Assembly: GCA_012934845.2 (NCBI GenBank) | Contig: WNNJ02001091.1 | Location: 1-64,000 of the forward strand | Source of the DNA: Pomphorhynchus laevis | Lineage: Eukaryota > Acanthocephala > Palaeacanthocephala > Echinorhynchida > Pomphorhynchidae | Direction of reading: 5' to 3' | DNA length: 64,000 nucleotides | Shown: piece after piece, positions 40,757 through 52,336 of the stretch | Layout of the letters: every line of letters begins with the position of its first letter | Position numbering within the stretch: the stretch's first letter is position 1 | Program-made: the position numbers and the translations under genes | Notes under the pieces: model-generated | What the model saw: only the letters and a program-made list of their open reading frames with translations | What the model was told of the DNA's origin: nothing | The model's database searches: none

Positions 40757-41032
40757 TTAACTGTTCAGAGAAAAAATCAGACTAAAATAACTTGAAGCGT
40801 CCACATTAGTATTTAATAACCAATGTCGAATATTTTGCTTGAAGCTACAGTAGCTGGATGCACATGCAATTTCTTTAAGCAGCACATTCCATACATTTAA
40901 GAGCCAATGTGAAAGGCGTACCACGCTTGGGACTTTTCCATATAGTAATTTATATAATGATAGAGAAATGTTTAGACTTCCTGCATAGTCATCTGGAATT
41001 TCCAATTCTACATTAAATACCGTTATAAACAT
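40757..41032 (-). pseudogene. Possible LINE ORF2 C-terminal relic
   Basis: Ninety-one open codons with SLNISLSLYKLLYGKVPSVV, HWLLNVWNVLLKEIACASSY, FKQNIRHWLL, which resembles the WN-x-LP-x5-S-x4-FK ending of several APE LINEs. The usual LP is not clear, so this is weak. No 3' tail could be defined. Confidence 0.35.
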
Positions 41033-41149
41033 ATAATAATTTGCATGATATTTTAAGCGTATTAAATATATTAAAATGTAGCCTTAATTACGGTTTAGTA
41101 TCCTTACAATTTATTCAAACATTATATTTTCTTAATCTCTCAAGTTTTT

Positions 41150-42530
41150 TCCAAGTAATTCGGATCGGATTATATTTGTCAACGTGCGTTGAAAAACAGA
41201 TACAGCATTTGTGAGTCCCAAGGGGATTCAATAGAGATTAAATCCAAACTCAAACTCATTATAATGCTTCTCGTCGTTAATAGAACGTGATGATACGCAT
41301 CCTTCAAATCAAGTGTAAATAATTGCAGATAAATCTCTCACAGTAAAACATGCACATATTTAGACGCATTATCATTATCTCGAATTGATGATTTGATCGA
41401 TAATCTTCAAGCATATACAATGTTTAATACACTTGATTTAAAGGATGTGTATCATCAGGTTCTATTAATGTAAAACGAAAAACATATTGCGTTTGAGTTT
41501 TGATGGAAGCTTTACCAATTCGATCGAATTCTATTTGGAGTCACAAATGCTGTATATGCTTTTCAGCGCACCTTGTCAAATATAATTTAATCCGAGCGAC
41601 TCAATAATACCTTTTCATATTTGGACGAAGTGATTAGTAGTAATGATACAATATCTAAGTATGATTACAGCTTAAAGTGGTTCAAATAAGTTACAAGCAG
41701 ATATAATATCCTACTAAATATTGCCAAATGTGTTTATATCTCCCGTCAATCAATTTACTGGGTTATAAGTATTCGTCAATACTATAACCCAGTAAACCTG
41801 ATTTTGTTATAACCCTGATTATGCTCGATTCGAAATGATTCTGTATATGCCATTGCCACTTGGCTATTCCAGTTATCTAGGGATTTTGTACATTGCTCGA
41901 AGTGGATAAAAGATTTTTCATGCACCTCGTATTCGTTATTTTACTTAAAGTTTTCGTCTAAATTTTAAGACCCAATAGGCATTAGATCAACTCAACACTA
42001 GGTTATATGAAGCCAAGCTCACCTACATTGATCACGCTCATCCTTTAACAGTCGAAACCGATGCATATCATCATACTATATGATCAATGTTATCTCAGAA
42101 CAAAAGTCCAGTACCATATTTTCACAAAGTCTCGAAAATGCAATAAGAAATACGTGATAGCAGAATAGGAATTCATAGCAGTGTTAAAGCTCTAGTGTTG
42201 GATACATACAAAGCCCGTTCTTGGATACATATTATGCTCGCTACTGGATACACACAAAGCTCGTTACTGAATACATACAACGCACATTATTAGATTCAAT
42301 CCATGTTAGGACGCCGTTTTGTGATGATAACGAGCCAACGTTCAAAATCATACATATTCGGGAATTATATTTAAAGCAAAATAAAAAATGGTAAAATAGC
42401 GAGATAGCTTTTATCGAATATTCAATATCTTCGGATTACCATCAAATATAGTACCAAAATAAACTAGTGACTACCAAAATTTATAAGTAAATAGAGGGGC
42501 TTCATTAAAAACATCTAGAAATAATATAAA
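41150..42530 (+). mobile_element. Ty3/Gypsy-like fossil, plus strand, broken
   Basis: Relic of pol with recognisable reverse transcriptase and RNase H regions (the RT part near 41,370-41,640, the RNase H part near 41,950-42,200), then a stretch at 42,450-42,530 like the putative LTR piece at 46,336-46,425 and 51,805-51,905. Heavily broken, with many lesions; old. No complete LTR pair was identified. Confidence 0.6.
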
Positions 42531-42589
42531 TGGAGTTAATATCTGTACAATCATCTCCTCCACAAAATATATCAATTCACATACTCCGA

Positions 42590-44211
42590 TAGATATTCTG
42601 TAGATTTTATGTTTCTAATCGGGCGACTATTACCTTCTGTAATAAAAGACTGTTCAGGTGAGTCAGTTTCTTCTATAGGTGATAATGTTCTACCTTGAGA
42701 TTCTACTTTTGATTGTTCGTTGATTTTTGGTTCTATACAAAGATTTTTTGTTTCTTGGACTTCTTGGTTGATTTCATTACAAACCAGCTGTCTGCAATAA
42801 TTAATGTAATCGACGCTTAGTATGGTCCAATGATCCTCAGCTGTGTCGTCTCGTGGATATGGAGCTAGATATCTTGTTGATAGGTATCTTCATGGCAGTT
42901 AGACAAACGAACTCAAGCGCAGTTAAGGTTTGCGTAAAGAAACTCTGAGGATTCAACGGGATATTCGTAATTACTGGTACGGTTAAATATTTTAGCTAAG
43001 ATATGTCCAGATTGCCTCAACCATTGGGAAGATTGGTTCCATTTTTCGACTTTCTTTTAAGGGTGAATAGTCATTCATGAGAGTTGTATTTGTTGCCATG
43101 AATAACATAGATCTTGTTGCGTCGAGTGCTTCAGGTAAGATTTCCAATTTTGTAAGCTTAATCCTTGATTATGTAATCTAAGTTCAATGGCCTTCCAAAT
43201 GAGTCAACTGTATCTTTCGATTTGCTAATTACTGCGTGGATTATACGGTGAAGAATGAGTAATGAATATATTATTCAAGATCAAAAATCGCCTGAATTGA
43301 TCTGAGGTAAACGATGATGCATTGCCAGTGCGAATAGAATTCGGACAACCAAAAATTACAAATAGTTGCTTTAATCAGGATATAATCGTTTCACTTGATG
43401 TATCTAAACATGCAAATCCTAACGGAAAACGGCTATCCTCGTTGATTATCAGTAGTAGCTAAGTGTTTTTGTTAAATGTTGGTAATAGTCCCTTAAAGTC
43501 TATAGATAATTGTTAATACGGTTTACTTAACGTCATCAAATCTACATTTGGTCAACGAAAGTATCTTGGTTTAAGCAGGGCGCATGTTTTTCACCTATCA
43601 GCTATTCTTTTAACGTTCTCGACAGAGAATAGAAGATTTCGAACTCAGACGAAATGTAAAAGTCGAGTTCGATCAGGATGACACAGTGTTTCATGAAGCT
43701 TTTTAAGCTCTCGTTTGTCTTTGACAATTAAAACATTACAGTTTGTATCACTAGACAATATATTGGCAGCGTAATTTTGTTTACCTGAACGATATATGAT
43801 ATTAAATTAATATTCCGATAATTCTAGCCGCCATCTCAGTATTTTATCATTTTTATTCTATTAGAGTTGGCTGAAAACAAAAGAAATTGAACTTTGATCT
43901 ATTATTATTGTAAATTTTTGAACTGGAAGAACATGTCGCCAATAACGACTGGCCACAATCACAGCTAAAACTTCGTTTTCTATAATATCATGGTACTACG
44001 GTCCAGGGAACGGGAGAAAAACGAAACCGGTTTTCCATCTTGTTGTAGAGTTACTCTAATCTGTTGGAACATCTGGTTGCTTGAATCTGTTTTAACAACA
44101 AACGGTAAATCGAAGTTTATTTTTGCCAAATTCCCATTGGCAATTAATGCTTTGATATTTCAAATGCAATTGCTGCCTTATGGATTAAAGGAAAATTTGT
44201 ATTATTATTAG
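42590..44211 (-). mobile_element. Ty3/Gypsy-like fossil, minus strand, broken
   Basis: Relic of pol on the minus strand with an RNase H region (44,190-43,890), an integrase region (about 43,720-43,030) and a C-terminal tail (to about 42,600). Many lesions; old. It continues across the LINE inserted at 44,212-46,296 into 46,297-46,430. A shorter inverted copy of the RNase H/edge segment lies at 51,805-52,254. Confidence 0.65.
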
Positions 44212-46296
44212 TATACAACAGCCGATGAGCGGTGGCTCGTTCGGCTGGATCTCAATGTAAAAAAAAAGTGAAATGTCAGTAAAACAAAAAAATCCAAATC
44301 AGGTTCGAATTCCTATGAGAGCGATACACAATTCAACACACGCCGAAATGCTCTGATGTTCCGGCATTCAATTGCAGATGACGGAAGCCTGTTTCAACTG
44401 TTTATCGCTCAATCTCTGATATCCTGATGGTGTCGATAGACTTTTCTACGATGTTTGAGCGTTAGTCGATGTCCACGTAATTGCTCGGAGTTGGTAGGCA
44501 ACACATGAAGTTGAGGGGATTAGTGGGCGATAAAATTGCCCTCCATACCAGCAATTGTCCTCCAAAGACCAGCTTTTACCAAACTTTAACAAACCGTTGA
44601 AACACCTAGGATTTCTAACTTCTGGTCAAACGGCAGGTCTTTGACAGCATGAACAAGACGAGTAGCCGACCGGAGAATTGATTCGTAAGCCACAATGTTC
44701 TTGCGCAGATGTGGATACGCTGCGGGAGATGCGTATAGCATGCGAGATTCGATGATGGCTTTGTATATTATTCTGAAGCTACATACCTCTAGTGATCCAA
44801 AAGATCGTCTAATGATGCCAATAGTACGACTGCTATTGGCCGAAACTTTATTTACGTGAACACTCATATCGAGCGTATTAAGCGTAGATACCCCTAAATC
44901 ATCGATTTTATCTGTAGAATCAATCGACATGTTTCCAATTGTATAAGAGCAACGAATGTCTGGGGAGCCGATCCGCGTATGTCTACATTTAGTCGCATTT
45001 ATCATCAGCCTATTGGATATACACCATTTGTTTATGGAATCCAGGTCTTTTTGAAGAGCGCTAACATCGGAATCATCAATGATTCGCCTCCAAACCTTAA
45101 GATCATCTGCGTAGGTAACACATTCCGACGTTAAGTTGTTTGTAATATCATTTACATATATATTAAAGAGAGTCGGACTAATATCCGATCCCTGCGTAAC
45201 GCCTGTCGTCATCATTGAGTAACCAGTAAGATAATGGCTTATGCGTACTGCAAAAAAAGCGGTTGCTTACGAATGATTGAATCCAGCGTAGCAAAGAGCC
45301 CCGTACACCAATGTTAGATAATTTGTTTACTAGCAAATTGGGAATAACTCTATCGAATGCTTTCGATAAGTCTATAAATATCACATCTACTTTGGAACCA
45401 CTCCTCATTGAATCCACCCAGCTTGCTCTCGCTTTTACAAGGTTCGTTACCGTTGAGCGATTTGGCCTAAATCCATGCTGACTGGGGCTGAGGCGATTGT
45501 TAGCTTCAACGAAAGCGCTAAGGTGACGAAGAATCAATTTTTCTAATACCTTACAAGCTACAGATGTGAGACTGATAGGACGATAGTTGGAAACCTGGGA
45601 TTTATTGCCTTTCTTGAAAATTGGACGTACAATAGCCTCAGTCCAATCAGATGGAGTATAACCTGTCTTTAGTGAACTTCTAAAAATAGAATCTAAGGGA
45701 ACGTATATTGCATGGGCCAATTTATTTAAGAGTATTGGAGGTATATGGTCAGGACCTGACGCGGCGTTGCGGGGTAATTTAAGTAGCTCGTGCAGTACCT
45801 CTTCATCGCTAAATTCAATGTTAGATATGACTACTCTAGGTAGAAGTACATTATGTTTAGTTTGGATTATAACATCGGGGACCGACACTCTATCTTCTTT
45901 AATAGCGAAATAGTCCATAAAATGAGCAGCTACATGAGTTGGGGAGGTCAATATTGACCCATTTTCGGCCAATAGGTATGAACAATCTGTCGAGTGTATA
46001 GAACGTGAAAGTATGCTCTTGAAAGCCACCCAAGGATTGTTATGAGTGGACCGGCATATATTTGAGATGAAACTGCGTTTTTTTTTGTTTTTTTTTAGAA
46101 TAGAAACCGTATTCCTGCAATGACGGTAGTGTTCAAAAGATAGTTCCCTTTTTTGTACGCATGGAAACATCTGTCACGGTGTTTGATTAGAGCAAGCAAT
46201 TCCGCATCTAACGAGTTGACCATTATCATCTAACCATTATCAAGATCTACAAGTAATACACGAGATATTAGCACTTGGAAGTGGTGTTGATCCATG
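44212..46296 (-). mobile_element. CR1/Jockey-type LINE inserted in the Gypsy fossil
   Basis: 5'-truncated element on the minus strand, flanked by ATTAT (left GTATTAT, right GATTATG), which matches the uninterrupted sequence at 51,920-51,935 and so marks a target-site duplication of about 5 bp. The 3' UTR has a strong hairpin (CAGCCGA, GAGC, GCTC, TCGGCTG) and ends in TAATAATA. The 5' end is about 46,296. Confidence 0.78.
44320..46195 (-). pseudogene. CR1/Jockey-type LINE ORF2 (linker, RT, C-terminus), frameshifted
   Basis: First segment 46,170-45,178: NAASGPDHIPPILLNKLA, VRPIFKKGNKSQVSNYRPIS, QHGFRPNRSTVTNLVKARAS, VIFIDLSKAFDRV. A frameshift near 45,220 precedes the second segment (45,215-44,586): TGVTQGSDISPTLFNIYVND, VTYADDLKVWRR, with the catalytic YADD intact, and SFRIIYKAIIESRMLYASPA. 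Beyond 44,586 a further frame shift leads to the C-terminal LRGHRLTLK and SWNRLPSSAI to about 44,330. The APE domain and ORF1 are absent. Related to the copy at 23,501. Confidence 0.82.
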
Positions 46297-46430
46297 ATTA
46301 TGCAACATCGAAGCAATACGTTTTGAATAAATTGTACCAAAATATACTCGTGACGACCAAAATTTAGAAGTAAATACATGGTCTTCATTAAAAACATTCA
46401 GAAATCATATAAAATGTCGGATCCCCATCG
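46297..46430 (-). mobile_element. Continuation of the Gypsy fossil edge
   Basis: Sequence that follows directly on the Gypsy RNase H segment in the inverted copy at 51,805-51,940, separated here by the inserted LINE. Includes the shared stretch at 46,336-46,425. Broken; no coding content recognised. Confidence 0.6.
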
Positions 46431-46740
46431 TTCATCCACCTCCCTTTCTTAGATGACACTCGCCTCACCTCTCTATCACTGCGTTCCCATAATTCCCTCT
46501 TACTCTACGTTCCATTCCCATTACTCTAACAACTACGGTATCCGATCCTTCCTCGTCGCCGCCCCACTCGCCTGAAATCATCTCCAACTCGACGTCCGCC
46601 GCGCTCCCTCTTTAATTGCATTCAAATGCCGCCTCCGTACCCACCTCCTCGAAACATGATTTAGATTTTTTGTTGTCGTTGCGGTCATGTAAGCGTGCGC
46701 CGGCACGCATTTGTCACGAAAAATAAACCTTTTTTTAAAC
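46431..46740 (+). pseudogene. L2-like LINE C-terminus and 3' hairpin
   Basis: Plus strand: a C-terminal relic over frames (LPFLRXHSPHLSITAFP-like, then SNNYGIRSFLVAAPLA-like), then the 3' terminal hairpin at 46,687-46,730 (GCGTGCGCCGGCACGC, AAATAAACC). Inverted near copy at 51,526-51,805. It adjoins the Gypsy edge at the same point in both copies. Confidence 0.78.
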
Positions 46741-46866
46741 TTAAGTTAATATAAGTGAATTAAATACTGCAACTGATAAGTAATTCAGATAAATTGGACA
46801 TAAGATATTATATATTCTATATTTATATTTATTTACAGTTAAAATTTACAGTTAAAATTTTCTAAT

Positions 46867-47400
46867 TTGGAATTTTGGAGTAGGATCAACAAACAAATTT
46901 ATTTTCGGCTAGCTGATGATAGCATCATCATTTGTTCACATCAACTGTACACAATCGATGTTCTCTTCAGAGCTTTTAAACGTGATCATCATCTCGTGGT
47001 ATATGCTGATGATAACGCATCCCTGTTTTCTGGACGCATGTGCAAATATGTAGTCTCGGACATCAGCCGATTCTTTTAAGACTAAAAGATCAGTTATCCA
47101 CATCCAATCTTATTCTAAACTCCGAAAAATCGCAGGTGATTGTCTTTCATGGCGCCCCTGCAACGAAAATGAAACTTAAGATATTTGCACTCTCTGCACT
47201 CTCCTTCATTTTGCAGCCTCAACCACTCCCCATCTTCACGAGTCGAGTAAAATATATGGGGTTCACCGTTACGGTGAATTGATCAGCGAAAACTGACTTG
47301 GGTAGACTTATACGTATCCTGGAGAGAGCTAGTTGGGCTCTGAAACTGGCCCAACTCGCTGCTAAGGGTCCAACTAGGGCCATTACATCGAATTGCTAAC
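46867..47400 (+). pseudogene. I/Jockey-like LINE RT fragment
   Basis: Two plus-strand frames: FKRDHHLVVYADDNASLFSG and RLKDQLSTSNLILNSEKSQV, then VKYMGFTVTVN, a stop, and LIRILERASWALKLAQ. This is the YADD-to-thumb segment of the family at 47,588-51,480. One frameshift near 47,060 and one stop are visible. Confidence 0.8.
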
Positions 47401-47806
47401 GTGAATGTTGAATTGGAGGATTTGCAATGAAATGAACAATTAATTTTTTGAACATTACCACATTAATTCGATATATTTTATTTTTTTAATTAACATCTGT
47501 TGAAGACACATTACAAATTTTGAACAAATACAAATGTTAATAAAACGAAAGAACAAAACAAAACCGTGAGCAAATAGAATTATAAACAATAATAATAAAG
47601 ATTTTATTAAATAAAATACAGGCTGTAATTAAAAAGAGACAATAGAGTCAGATAAGTAATAAATAAAGTCACCAAAACTTTCAACGGACTTTGGCCCGAA
47701 GTTCATTGTTTAACCTCTTATATCTTCTTCAACCATTCATGGCGGACCCCAAATCCAAAGGGATCTGAGCCCTCCAACCGATCAAGCACGTTGCTTTCCG
47801 ATTAAA

Positions 47807-50194
47807 TCACCCGGGGTCTTTCACCCCCCGAAGAGTCCAGTCGGCGCGAACAATGTTGGGTAAGCGGGAGACGAGGAGCTTAAGAAACCTTAGTCTTTGC
47901 TCTGGGGGACGTCCTCTAGAGAAGAAGACTAATCCCGAGATAGCCCAAGTGCCCCATAGGCGCACCTGAGTTTTCCCATTCAACGACAGATGCTGGGCCC
48001 GTTTTAGAGCCCAACTAGCTCTCTTCAGGATACGTTTTAGTCTATCCAGGTCGGCTTTCGCCGACCAGTTCACCGAAACGGTGAACCCCAGGTATTTTAC
48101 TCGACTTGTGAAGATAGGAAGTGGTTCAGAGGCAAATAAGGAGGCTAGAGCAGAGAGTGCTAGTCTCTTAAGCTTTTGCTTCGTCGCAGGGGAGCCATGA
48201 AAGACAACCACCTGCGATTTGGCGGAGTTTAAAACAAGATTGGACCTGGGCAACTGGTCTTTTAATCTTAAAAAGAAATGGCTGATGTTAGAGACTACGT
48301 TCTTACACCTGCGTCCAGAAAACAGGGCTGTGGTGTCATCAGCGTACACCACTAGACGTTGATCGCGTTGTTTAAATATTTTGAAGAGATTTATGGAAGC
48401 AGCAACATATAAGATAGGAGAAAGGGGAACCTTGAGGCACACCCGTAATAGGGTAGAACTGACGCGCATCAGGGTCATCATCATAGTAAAATCGCTTGGT
48501 GTACAGCAGTATCTCCACCCTGTTAACAATTCTCGCAGGCAACCGGAGGGACCTGAGAGAAGAGATAACAAAAGGAATGGAGATGCGGTCAAATGCAGCA
48601 GAAAAGTCAAGGAAAACAGCCACAGCAAGTTGATGGCTATTCTCCCGACAAAACTGATGCACTTCACCTACTGCTGAATGGACCGAGCCACCTTTGACGA
48701 ATTCATGGAAACCAGGTGGGATTAAATTTCGCCTACTTAAATGATCGCGGATTCTATGCGCAAGCGCTTTTTCGTAGATCGATACGAGAGAATTTTGAAT
48801 CGAAATGGGCCGTAGGTCTTTAGGACATGAGACCGGATATTTTTTAGGTAAAAAAATTCTTCGACTAATATTGATACCGGCCACATCGGATGGGGTGGCT
48901 AAAAGCATTGTGACGGCCACCTCCCTTCTTTGATCGGCTGTCAAAAGCTGACAGACACGTGAAGAGAGTGGAGCGACGGTTTTGGAGGTGCCCGGAAGAG
49001 GTCCCCAGGCATTAAGAATATCTGGAACAGATATATCTCTACTCCTGAAGTCTCCCCAAGGCGGGATTGGTTGCGGTGATTGAGTGGCTCCATAATTGTG
49101 TAGGGATAGTGACTCCTCCAAAACTTTTCCAAGGCCTATACTATTGATCCACCCGGCAGCCCTATCCCTTCAACAGAAAAACTTCTTGAAAATCTTCCAA
49201 AAAAAGACTGAGAAGGGTTAAGACGAGCTATACTCGTCCTATCCTTACTCAGCTGGAACCGGTATCTGGTCCGCCAGTATTCAGTCGAGAGTGTTTGTCT
49301 GGCAGAAGAAGAGATACCAGGGAGATGCAATAGTTTAGCTAGAGCCTTGAGTTTTATCCGAGTGGGACTGAAAATACGACCTTTATAGGTAGTCGATAAA
49401 ATCGCGGTGGCTTGCGAAGAGAGATAGGAATTAAATTTGGTTAAACTCTCATTGCCAATTCGGAGGAAGTGTTGGATAGCTGCCTGGAAGAAAGCCACTC
49501 TGATGGGGTCAAAGTGGAATCTTCTCCGAAGTAGCGAATCCTCCTCTATCCGCCAACGAATCAGGTCATGAGAGGTGGACAGATGTTGCCGCGATTGCTC
49601 CGTGCAGAAGGGTTTAAGCAACCACTTCTCGTGGAGCAATAGTAAGTCGAGGAGAGAATTTGTTGATGTGCAATGAAAGGTGGGGTACGGTGGTTTATGA
49701 ATAAGATAACCGTTTCTGGCTCTGCGGAGTTCTGCATTAATCCAACGACCAGTTATGTCGTTGAAGTCACCTAGTACCATGTCGTAGTCGCCATCAATTA
49801 TCCCATCCAGGAGGTCACGGTTTTTATGAATCTCTCCTGGACGAATATAGACTTTGGCTAGACTGAGGCGTTTACCGTTCTTGATGAGTGAAACTACCAA
49901 ATAAGACAGGGCTGGACACGAGAAGTTTAGAATGAAGGAAGACCTTAAAGAGCATTTAACTATGGTCAAGAGTCCTTGAGATGAAGAGGAGTGAGGCGGG
50001 GTTATATACGGAGTATAGTGGGTATAAATGTGCTTAGGGATAAATCGAGTAATGTCCTGGGGGAGACGGATAGACCGCGTCTCCTGAAGGACTATAACAT
50101 CTGCGTCTCTACCAGATAGAAGCCTAAGGGCAGAAGCACCTCCCGAATTCCACTGAAGAATATTCAGTGAAAAAGGCTCGGGCTTACTCACCAT
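47807..50194 (-). pseudogene. I/Jockey-like LINE ORF2 (APE and RT), two frameshifts
   Basis: Segment 50,194-49,136 is the APE part: FSLNILQWNSGGASALRLLS, VLQETRSIRLPQDITRF, AKVYIRPGEI, VLGDFNDITGRWINAELR, TNSLLDLLLLHEK, HDLIRWRIEED. A frameshift near 49,130 leads to 49,121-48,372 with PKDLRPISIQNSLVSIYEKA, AVAVFLDFSAAFDRIS and TGVPQGSP. A 2-nt deletion at 48,424-48,428 shifts to 48,667-47,807, which gives PLSPILYVAAS, the catalytic YADD (LVVYADDTTALFSG), VKYLGFTVSVNWSAKADLDR and LKRASWALKRAQ. The same 2-nt deletion occurs in the copy at 56,624-58,790. Confidence 0.85.
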
Positions 50195-50413
50195 GTGACA
50201 GATCAGTTAGACGGGGGCTGTCGACCTAGACAGAGCTAGGTGTGGAAAGGTTTCCCTTCCCACCACTAGCCCGACATCGGCCGGTGCCCCCTAGGCAATA
50301 TCTTCATTTCCCGGGATGGAGCTTGTATTTCTGGCTTTAAGAAGTTTTCCTACCTAATTCGGTGGGATCGGTTGGGCAGATCCACCCACTTTTTTGGATT
50401 TGGGGTAGTACTC

Positions 50414-51477
50414 TTAATGACTAACAGTAGGGTTTTGTACCAAAGAGTTAACCAGCGGTTTAATTAAGTTCTCCATTTGCATAAGTATCATTTTCTTAGA
50501 GTTTTCTATTAGGTACAAAATGTCCGTATTAGACATTCTGTCAGGAGGAATTGTCTTGGCTGCGTCATAAAAAGAGGTCTTAGTAGCAGCAAACGAAGGA
50601 ACATATTTATTCTTGTATTTAGTAAAATGCTGGCACTTGCGGGACCAGGACGGATGCCCCAATCCGCAGTTGTTACAGAGTGGGTTGGCTGAGCATTTGG
50701 AATTATTAGCCAGGGCAGAGCAGGAACCACTGCTGCATATGCCACACAGTTGAGGTAACTGACAAGTGGAGGCCCAATGCCCCCACTTATGACACTTATT
50801 GCAATGTGGATAAGTAAAAAGGTCTTCGCTGATCAGCGAACATTTTAGATTAAATCCAATAAAAGGATTAGCTTAAGTCCTACACATGACCTCACCAGTA
50901 TCACGGTCAGTGTTTGCAAATGCGACCGGCAGTGGGTCGCCAAATTTAGACTTTAACTGTCGGACTGAGGAAAGTTTATACGTTTTCATAAGGTAATTTA
51001 TATCTGAATCATCGGGAAAAAGCGGAAAGTTTGTAATTTTAATAGTAGCTTGTATAGGTTTAAAATTGAATGTTCCAAGATGCGAAAGATTCTTTGTAAA
51101 AAAGTCCATATATTGTTTTGCTATATCAGCGGATGCAAAAGAAATTCTTAGTAAATTATCGCCAGTCTTAACTGAGTTAAACAGTATGCGACCTGGGAAA
51201 TTGTTAATAAAGTCGCGAAGAAATGTATTGAACAGTAGATGACGTTCAATAGGTTTAATACCAGCGATAAGTAATAAATTTTTCATTTTTGGAACAGGGG
51301 GAAGCTCCCTCGAGTCACCAGAGTCAGACACGAAAACATCACTTACCTTTTTTCGGTGAAATTATCGTCTTTAACAAGGAAATTACCTTTATCTGAATCC
51401 AATTTGCTTGAAAATTCGAGAGATTTCGCTTTTTCCATGGAGCTTTGATGCTCCGACGTTGAAAAAATTGCACTCAT
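50414..51477 (-). pseudogene. I/Jockey-like LINE ORF1 with three zinc knuckles, frameshifted
   Basis: An ATG at 51,475-51,477 opens MSAIFSTSEHQSSMEKAKSL, matching the start of the second copy. A shift near 51,340 precedes the main segment (51,331-50,873) with PPVPKMKNLLLIAGIKPIER, RILFNSVKTGDNLLRISFAS and KPIQATIKITNFPLFPDD. After another shift the knuckles follow (50,810-50,640): CNKCHKWGHWASTC, CGICSSGSC and CNNCGLGHPSWSRKC. A Gag-like RNA-binding protein in the I/Jockey group. The final segment ends at 50,414. Confidence 0.82.
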
Positions 51478-51525
51478 TTATGAATTCGGAACTGCTGAAA
51501 GCACGAGAATTATAAATAAAAACCG

Positions 51526-51804
51526 TAAGCGGCGTACGCTTACATGACCACAACGACAACAAAAAATCTAAATCATGTTTCGAGGAGGTGGGTACGGAGG
51601 CGGCATTTGAATGCAATAAAAAAGGGAGCGCGGCGAACGTCGAGTGGGAGCTGATTCCAGGCGAGTGGGGTGGCAACGAGGAAGGATCGCATACCGTAGT
51701 TGTTAGATTAATGGGAATGGAGCGTAGAGTAAGAGGGAATTATGGGAACACAGTGATAGAGAGGTGAGTGTCATCTAAGAAAGAGAGGTGGATGAACGAT
51801 GAGG
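51526..51804 (-). pseudogene. L2-like LINE C-terminus and 3' hairpin (inverted copy)
   Basis: Minus-strand copy of 46,431-46,740, ending 3' with the hairpin at about 51,526-51,560 (GTAAGCGGCGTACGCTTAC). It joins the Gypsy fragment at 51,805 at the same base as the other copy. Confidence 0.78.
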
Positions 51805-52254
51805 AGCCGACATTTTATATGATTTCTGAATGTTTTTAATGAAGGCCCTGTATTTACTTCTAAATTTTGTTCGTCACGAGTATATTTTGGTACAATTTAT
51901 TCAAAACGTATATCTTCGATGTTTCATAATACAAATTTTCCGTTAATCCATAAGGCAGCAATTGCATTTGAAATATCAACGCATTAATTGCCAATGGGAA
52001 TTTGGAAAAAATAAACTTCGATTTACCATTTGTTGTTAAAACAGATTCAAGCAAACAGAGGCTCCAACAGATTAGAGTAACTCTACAACAAGATGGAAAA
52101 CCGGTTTCGTTCTTCTCCCGTTCCCTTGACCGTAGTGCCATGATATTTTCTATAGAAAACGAAGTTTTAGCTGTGATTGTGGCCAGTCGTTATTGGCGAC
52201 ATGTTCTTCCAGATCGAAAATTTACAATAATAATAGATCAACGTTCAATTTCTT
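51805..52254 (+). mobile_element. Ty3/Gypsy-like fossil fragment (inverted copy)
   Basis: Contains the RNase H segment (an open frame 52,002-52,277 on plus) and the adjoining edge sequence, matching 43,880-44,211 plus 46,297-46,430 in reverse. Broken fossil. It is flanked on both sides by L2-like sequence in the same minus orientation, as if it had landed within an L2-like element. Confidence 0.7.
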
Positions 52255-52336
52255 GTCGTCTAAGAAAGGGAGGTTGATGAAAGATGGAGAGCCGACAGCG
52301 ATAAGACGAAAAGTTATGAGAAGAAGGCGGAGTTGC
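52255..52336 (-). pseudogene. L2-like LINE internal fragment
   Basis: CTAAGAAAGGGAGGTTGATG and the following GAGCCGACAGCGAT-type sequence match the L2-like copy at 27,566-27,645 and repeat the left flank of the Gypsy fragment (51,773-51,806). Confidence 0.65.

Larger units (their letters stand above)
47588..51480 (-). mobile_element. I/Jockey-like LINE, nearly full-length, broken
   Basis: Two-ORF element: ORF1 with zinc knuckles (50,414-51,477) and ORF2 with APE plus RT (47,807-50,194). The 3' UTR (47,590-47,806) ends in TTATTATTATT at about 47,588. An L2-like LINE 3' end begins at about 51,525, just beyond its 5' end. A second near-full copy lies at 56,215-59,995. Confidence 0.85.

Noticed and set aside
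41754-41796. 14-bp inverted repeat (TTTACTGGGTTATA) as a regulatory hairpin
   Set aside because: It lies inside a broken Gypsy fossil, with no copy elsewhere in the window and no flanking context that gives it a role.
48381-48677. 98-codon plus-strand ORF duplicated at 56,967-57,224
   Set aside because: Antisense of the RT palm of the I/Jockey-like LINE; it is conserved only because the LINE is.
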